A DNA stretch of 8,411 nucleotides from CAZPUI01 sp964415525 (GTDB taxonomy: Bacteria > Acidobacteriota > Holophagae > Holophagales > Holophagaceae), in NCBI GenBank assembly GCA_964415525.1, contig CAYQAS010000154.1, positions 1 through 8,411 of the forward strand, written 5' to 3'. The position numbers and the translations under genes were made by a program. A model generated the notes under the pieces. That model did not search any database, had not been told where the DNA came from, and saw only the letters and a program-made list of their open reading frames with translations. Positions 6,367 to 8,411 of the stretch are shown here, piece after piece (position 1 is the stretch's first letter; each line of letters begins with the position of its first letter).

Positions 6367-7137
6367 TCACGGCTGAATCCAGACGGGAGGCCGCTTCTCG
6401 AGGAAGGCGCGGGTGCCTTCAGCCGCTTCGGCGGTGCCTCGCACACGCACCAGGGCCTCCACGGTGGCCTCTCGTGCGGCCCGATCCGGCAGGGGAGAAG
6501 CGGCCAGAAGCAAGGCCTTGGTGGCGCGCAGGGCCTGCGGGCCGGCCTGTGCCAGTTCCGCCAGGAGGTCCCGCAGTCCCACTTCCAGATCCTCCACCAC
6601 CCGCTGCACGAGCCCGATTACCAGGGCTTCCGGCGCTTCGATGCGTCGGCCGGTGAGCATGAGATCCGAGGCCCGTCCCGGCCCCAGCCGACGCACCACG
6701 TAGGGACTGATGGTGGCGGGAGCGAGCCCGACCCGGACCTCTGGCGTGGAGAACCTTGCCGCGGTCTGCGCAACCACCAAGTCCGTGCAGGCCACGAGTC
6801 CTAAAGCCCCCCCGAGCGCCGCTCCCTGCACCGCCGCCACCGTGGGAACGGGGAAGGCCGCCAGCGTGTGGAAGAGGCACGCCAGCCGGTTCGCATCGGC
6901 GCGGTTGTCCGCTTCGGTACCCTGCCCTGCGCCCCGCATGGCGCCGAGATCCGCCCCAGCACAGAACATCGTGCCATCTCCCCTCAGTACGAGCGTCCGA
7001 AGGTCCTCACGTGCAGAAAGAGCCTCCAGGGCACCCAGCACATCCTCGATCAGAGCGGCATCCAGGGCGTTGCGAACCTCCGGACGGCTCAAGGTGAGGG
7101 TGACGATGCCCTGCTCCTCCCGCTGTTTCAGCCGCAT
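6367..7137 (-). CDS. Enoyl-CoA hydratase/isomerase family protein, LiuC/AtuE-like
   Basis: The 256-residue crotonase-fold protein shows the first oxyanion-hole motif CAGADL (59-64), the second in GAALGGALGL (105-114), and the STPEVRVGL segment with Glu133, which matches Glu164 of rat crotonase. The position of rat Glu144 is Gly113 here. The GGALGLVAC and ISPYVV motifs resemble methylglutaconyl-CoA hydratase (LiuC) and isohexenylglutaconyl-CoA hydratase (AtuE), which hydrate the product of the partner carboxylase. This is from memory of those families and not an alignment. The ATG at 7137 overlaps the upstream AtuA-family gene by 10 nt and has a doubled GGAGG (7142-7149) at 4-7 nt. The frame stays open upstream, but that part is the shadow of the AtuA-family gene. 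It should act with the downstream alpha subunit in the same pathway. Confidence 0.9.
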   Translation of the reverse strand: MRLKQREEQGIVTLTLSRPEVRNALDAALIEDVLGALEALSAREDLRTLVLRGDGTMFCAGADLGAMRGAGQGTEADNRADANRLACLFHTLAAFPVPTVAAVQGAALGGALGLVACTDLVVAQTAARFSTPEVRVGLAPATISPYVVRRLGPGRASDLMLTGRRIEAPEALVIGLVQRVVEDLEVGLRDLLAELAQAGPQALRATKALLLAASPLPDRAAREATVEALVRVRGTAEAAEGTRAFLEKRPPVWIQP

Positions 7138-8411
7138 GGCGCCTCCTCCGGCCCGATGGTGCGGAGGATGGCCTCCGGCACCTCGACTTCGCAGCGTAGC
7201 AGGGCATGGGAAAGCGTCTTGCCCTGGGCATCCAGGAAGAGGCTCTTCGTGCCGCCGCCACCCAGGCTGCCCTCCAGCAGGAAGTTCAGGGCCCACAGAT
7301 TGGGCACTGCGAACCGCGTCACTCCGCCACGGGCGGTGTCGTGGAACCACTCCGCCACGACAGCCGCTGTCACATGGTCGCGAATCCAGGCATAGCAAGC
7401 CTCGGAGCGTCCGATGAGGCCGATGTTGGTCATGTCGCCCTTGTCGCCGCTGCGGGCGTGGGCGATCCGTCCCAGAGGGACGCGCACCGTGGCACCGGCG
7501 TTTCCGAATGAAGGAGCCTCGTCCGCGGGCGGGCCATCCGCCTCGGGTCTGCCCCCAGTCAGAGGCCAGGGCAACGGCCCGATCCGCTCACCTTCTGGCG
7601 TCACAACGAAGGCCGGGGCGAGTTCCTGGGGCATGAGGGCGGGCCAGTAGCTCACCACCTCCGAGAGCAGCGGCGCACCGCCCGCGATGGCGACGCCTGG
7701 CGGCCCCGAGAGGATCAGTGCAGGCAGCAGCTTGCGGAACAGCTCCAGGCTCGCCTTGGCGTGCCCCCGCGCGCCCAGCCGCAGGAGGATCTCCGTAGGT
7801 TCATGGCTCGGCGTAAGGCCGCGGTGTGCGGCATCGTCCCCGACGTGCTCCGTCGAAATGGCCTCCGGCGCTGAAAGTCCTGCCCGGATCCGCTCCGCAT
7901 CGAAGCGCGTCCAGAACAGTTCCGCAAAGGCCCGGGACTTCGCGCGTGAGCCCGGACCGCTGATGAAGATGGCTCCCTGCACCTTCCAGCCGTCCGTGTA
8001 GGCAAGGCTCACCTTGAGCAGATCCGTGGGCGTTCGCCCCTGGATGCCGGAGACTTTGACACGGTCTGTCCCGTCCGGTTGGAGCCGGATGGTGCTGAAA
8101 TCGGCGATGACATCCGGCGTGAGGTAGCTCCGAGGGTCGCCCATCTCGTAGAGCAGCTGCTCCCGAACGGTCTGGCAGGTGACGAGGCCACCGCTGCCGG
8201 GCTGTTTCGTGATCACGAAGCTGCCATCCGCCTCCACTTCGGCGATGGGATAGCCGGGCTCCAGGAAGGTCGGAACCTTCTGCCAGTCCGTGAAGTTGCC
8301 GCCGGTGGCCTGGGCACCGCACTCCAGGATGTGGCCCGCCACGATGCCCGCGGCCAGCTTGTCCCAGTCGTCAAAGGTCCAGTCAAACGCATGGATGAGC
8401 GGCCCGAGGGT
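7128..8411 (-). CDS. AtuA family protein (DUF1446), N-terminus outside the window
   Basis: The visible 427 residues run in frame from the window edge to the TGA at 7128-7130. They start with the conserved LGPLIHAF and DDWDKLAAG, followed by LECGAQATGG, ITKQPGSGGLV, EQLLYE and LTPDV, all typical of the DUF1446 family named for AtuA of acyclic terpene utilisation. A C-terminal module (visible residues about 308-410) begins with GRIAHARSGDKGD and contains VPNLWALNFLL, the domain usually fused to AtuA. About 150-170 N-terminal residues should lie upstream of 8411. The biochemical role of AtuA is not established in the literature known to me, but the gene co-occurs with acyl-CoA carboxylases. Its end overlaps the hydratase start by 10 nt, so the two are probably co-translated. 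The GTG at 8342 is not the start because conserved sequence continues before it. Confidence 0.92.
   Translation of the reverse strand, partial: TLGPLIHAFDWTFDDWDKLAAGIVAGHILECGAQATGGNFTDWQKVPTFLEPGYPIAEVEADGSFVITKQPGSGGLVTCQTVREQLLYEMGDPRSYLTPDVIADFSTIRLQPDGTDRVKVSGIQGRTPTDLLKVSLAYTDGWKVQGAIFISGPGSRAKSRAFAELFWTRFDAERIRAGLSAPEAISTEHVGDDAAHRGLTPSHEPTEILLRLGARGHAKASLELFRKLLPALILSGPPGVAIAGGAPLLSEVVSYWPALMPQELAPAFVVTPEGERIGPLPWPLTGGRPEADGPPADEAPSFGNAGATVRVPLGRIAHARSGDKGDMTNIGLIGRSEACYAWIRDHVTAAVVAEWFHDTARGGVTRFAVPNLWALNFLLEGSLGGGGTKSLFLDAQGKTLSHALLRCEVEVPEAILRTIGPEEAPCG
7142..7149 (-). promoter_or_regulatory. Doubled ribosome binding site inside the AtuA-family gene, for the hydratase
   Basis: On the - strand the sequence is GGAGGAGG, giving two GGAGG registers 4 and 7 nt before the ATG at 7137. 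It lies inside the last codons of the upstream gene and supports the hydratase start over the longer open frame. Confidence 0.7.

Noticed and set aside
4624..6804. Two long open frames on the + strand (4624-5538 and 5611-6804) opposite the carboxylase and hydratase genes
   Set aside because: They give low-complexity Pro/Arg/His-rich translations with no domain and no ribosome site. They are the usual antisense shadows of GC-rich codons, and the - strand products are clear.
7138..7398. Longer hydratase starting at 7398 (343 residues)
   Set aside because: The added part is the out-of-frame shadow of the AtuA-family C-terminus. The crotonase fold starts at 7137 with a doubled ribosome site.

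Overview
This is a GC-rich window (roughly 60-65% by eye) of tightly packed bacterial chromosome. No tRNA, rRNA, CRISPR array, insertion sequence or phage-like gene is visible. Products and layout (a bactofilin/M23 peptidase operon, an EF-G-like protein, an acyl-CoA carboxylase cluster) suit a Gram-negative-type environmental bacterium. A member of Acidobacteriota such as the Holophaga/Geothrix group is a guess from gene style and GC, not something the sequence proves.

Region 1 (1-320): the last 89 codons of an elongation factor G family protein on the + strand, ending at 270, followed by a strong GC hairpin (291-319). This hairpin lies between two convergent genes and probably serves both.

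Region 2 (335-2198, - strand): a compact three-gene operon read bactofilin, M23 endopeptidase, bactofilin. The genes are 6 nt apart and then overlap by 17 nt, so translation is probably coupled. The peptidase has a cytosolic N-terminus of about 55 residues, one membrane span and a periplasmic LytM domain with all metal ligands. The expected machine is a membrane-bound bactofilin polymer that positions a peptidoglycan hydrolase and so influences local cell shape or wall growth.

Region 3 (2199-4355): a 264-nt divergent intergenic region with two small palindromes but no clear promoter, then a 630-residue soluble, mostly helical protein on the + strand that I do not recognise.

Region 4 (4390-8411, - strand): an acyl-CoA carboxylase-type catabolic operon read AtuA-family protein (N-terminus outside the window), LiuC/AtuE-like enoyl-CoA hydratase, then the biotin carboxylase plus biotin-carrier alpha subunit. 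The combination fits branched-chain acyl-CoA breakdown: 3-methylcrotonyl-CoA in leucine degradation, or geranyl-CoA in acyclic terpene degradation. The carboxyltransferase beta subunit is not in the window and would be expected upstream of 8411.

The nearest thing to an undescribed system is the unknown 630-residue protein divergent from the bactofilin operon. The bactofilin and carboxylase clusters themselves resemble known arrangements.
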